Shown here: positions 63,295-64,000 of the stretch, piece after piece
Position numbering within the stretch: the first letter of the stretch is position 1
Layout: every line of letters starts with the position of its first letter
Source of the DNA: Methanomassiliicoccales archaeon
GTDB taxonomy: Archaea > Thermoplasmatota > Thermoplasmata > Methanomassiliicoccales > JAAEEP01
Assembly (NCBI GenBank): GCA_013415695.1
Contig: JAAEEP010000007.1
Span: 38,088 to 102,087 of the forward strand
Direction: 5' to 3'
DNA: 64,000 nucleotides
Position numbers and translations under genes: made by a program
The notes under the pieces: generated by a model
Told to the model about the DNA's origin: nothing
Databases searched by the model: none
Seen by the model: the letters and a program-made list of their open reading frames with translations, nothing else

Positions 63295-63849
63295 TTAGTG
63301 GGATACTACAATGCCACCGCCAAGATCATCATACCCAGATACCCATACAAGGAAATCTGGTCCGGGAAGGTCTATTTGCATTTGGACAGTGTAGTAATGA
63401 TCGCCTGAGGGATTAACCCAGTCTTCAAGTGTCATTGTGAATGCGTACTCACCAATTTTCTCTTGGTCAACGGAGACCCGGGCAATCCCATAGAGCCAGT
63501 AGAGCCCTGTGTTGGGCACTTTGACCTGACCGTCATCTATTGTCAGGATCGCCTTCAGAGTGCCATCTGAGTAGTTCTTGTCCATGAATGAACCCTGGCC
63601 TCTCCATTCCTCCTTCTTGAGGTCGTACATTCCTACGACGCCGAAGTAACATTCATGTCCTATCAAATCGAGAGTTGTGCCTGGCTTATTCTCGGAGATG
63701 AACCATCCCCCTGCCGTTACCTTGACTCCTTCATCAGGAGTATGCGTGGTCGCTGCTGCAGCTGGTGCGGCAATCGCCACGGCAAATGCCATGGCGATCA
63801 TGACCGTCGCTACAAAAGCAACGAGCAGCGTTCTCACTAATCTGGCCAT
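63295..63849 (-). CDS. Secreted protein of unknown function, post-COAP-like
   Basis: 184 residues. Signal peptide LVRTLLVAFVATVMIAMAFAVAIAAPAAA-type region (residues 5-33; Ala-rich, likely cleaved after AAA), then a beta-rich domain (GGWFISENKP, FGVVGMYDLKKEEWRG, GEYAFTMTLEDW). The pattern resembles post-COAP-1 domains seen in exported proteins. No lipobox or membrane anchor. ATG 63849 follows GGAGGAG. A TATA box on the minus strand lies near 63912. Monocistronic. Confidence 0.72.
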   Translation of the reverse strand: MARLVRTLLVAFVATVMIAMAFAVAIAAPAAAATTHTPDEGVKVTAGGWFISENKPGTTLDLIGHECYFGVVGMYDLKKEEWRGQGSFMDKNYSDGTLKAILTIDDGQVKVPNTGLYWLYGIARVSVDQEKIGEYAFTMTLEDWVNPSGDHYYTVQMQIDLPGPDFLVWVSGYDDLGGGIVVSH

Positions 63850-63905
63850 TTTACTCCTCCATTAAAAGGTCCCCCAAATTGGGACCTAAGAACACATTTT
63901 GAGTA

Positions 63906-63920
63906 AACTATATTTAAATG
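63906..63920 (-). promoter_or_regulatory. TATA box of the secreted-protein gene
   Basis: On the minus strand CATTTAAATATAG, about 60 bases before the ATG at 63849; the leader would include GGAGGAG. Confidence 0.5.
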
Positions 63921-64000
63921 TATTCACGATAGTTAACTAGATAAGAGTCCGTTGATCGTCGAACCAATCTGCTAGACAGGGCTTCTAGAGACTTGGGGAT

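Overview
The window is archaeal chromosomal DNA, most likely from an anaerobic member of the Thermoplasmatota or a close euryarchaeal relative. Archaeal markers are sn-glycerol-1-phosphate dehydrogenase (33.2 kb), membrane-anchored LonB (41.9 kb), Hel308 helicase (45.0 kb), the KEOPS subunit Cgi121 (49.3 kb), the archaeal thiolase/HMG-CoA synthase/DUF35 operon (55.9-58.5 kb), DUF63 and UPF0179 proteins, several KaiC-like ATPases, leaderless genes with TATA boxes, and a tRNA-Pro(CGG) without an encoded CCA. Superoxide reductase, rubrerythrin, an HdrA/MvhD-type electron carrier, a corrinoid-methyltransferase-like protein and many ferredoxin domains point to anaerobic life. The phylum is an inference from gene content. 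I saw no insertion sequence, phage gene, rRNA or CRISPR array.

Layout. 0-6.7 kb: a UroD/MtaA-like methyltransferase cut by the left edge and DUF1638, then a plus-strand iron-sulfur/metal-cofactor locus (Mrp ATPase, three NifX-like proteins, two MinD-ferredoxin ATPases, an IscU-like scaffold, a MIP18-family protein). 6.7-12.6 kb: glycosyltransferase, cupin, then a minus-strand redox and metal-stress block (DtxR-like regulator with a zinc-ribbon frame after its stop, two DUF5320-type proteins behind a structured leader, HdrA-MvhD fusion, superoxide reductase, rubrerythrin, ferritin-like protein). 13-24.3 kb: esterase-like hydrolase, deoxysugar genes (RmlC, RmlD, RmlA, a second RmlD), two radical SAM proteins, Fe-alcohol dehydrogenase, a SAMP/MoaD protein, a flavin reductase with an acidic tail, a HisA-like protein and a K+-channel-like protein. 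24.35-25.2 kb is AT-rich and nearly gene-free. 25.2-31.4 kb: an unknown membrane protein, then two-component signalling genes. 31.4-31.9 kb holds a candidate independent ncRNA. 31.9-44 kb: housekeeping (DUF63, egsA, UPF0179, purC, NAD salvage pncC-nadM, LonB), a rhodanese and SoxB-like pair, and a KaiC-like pair. 44-54 kb: DMT transporter, Hel308, KaiC-like ATPase, threonine synthase, Cgi121 and a 1443-residue protein made almost wholly of degenerate ~63-residue helical repeats. 54-64 kb: histidine ammonia-lyase, the mevalonate-entry operon with its HTH regulator, tandem peroxiredoxins, a membrane/surface protein pair, TauE-type exporter, tRNA-Pro and a secreted protein.

How the genes fit together. 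The first block looks like a self-contained system for building or moving Fe-S or other metal cofactors; the 8.5-12.6 kb block looks like metal- and oxygen-responsive electron transfer and detoxification. The mevalonate operon has the expected order (regulator, HMG-CoA synthase, thiolase, DUF35), but its thiolase has lost all three catalytic residues, which is the most surprising single observation here. Other leading observations are a ~93-nt hairpin-closed ncRNA candidate with its own TATA box and T-tract, a CTG-initiated RmlA, a DtxR-like regulator followed in frame by a zinc ribbon after a TAA stop, and a 12-bp-stem leader with repeated TTGYGCAW sites upstream of the DUF5320 operon.
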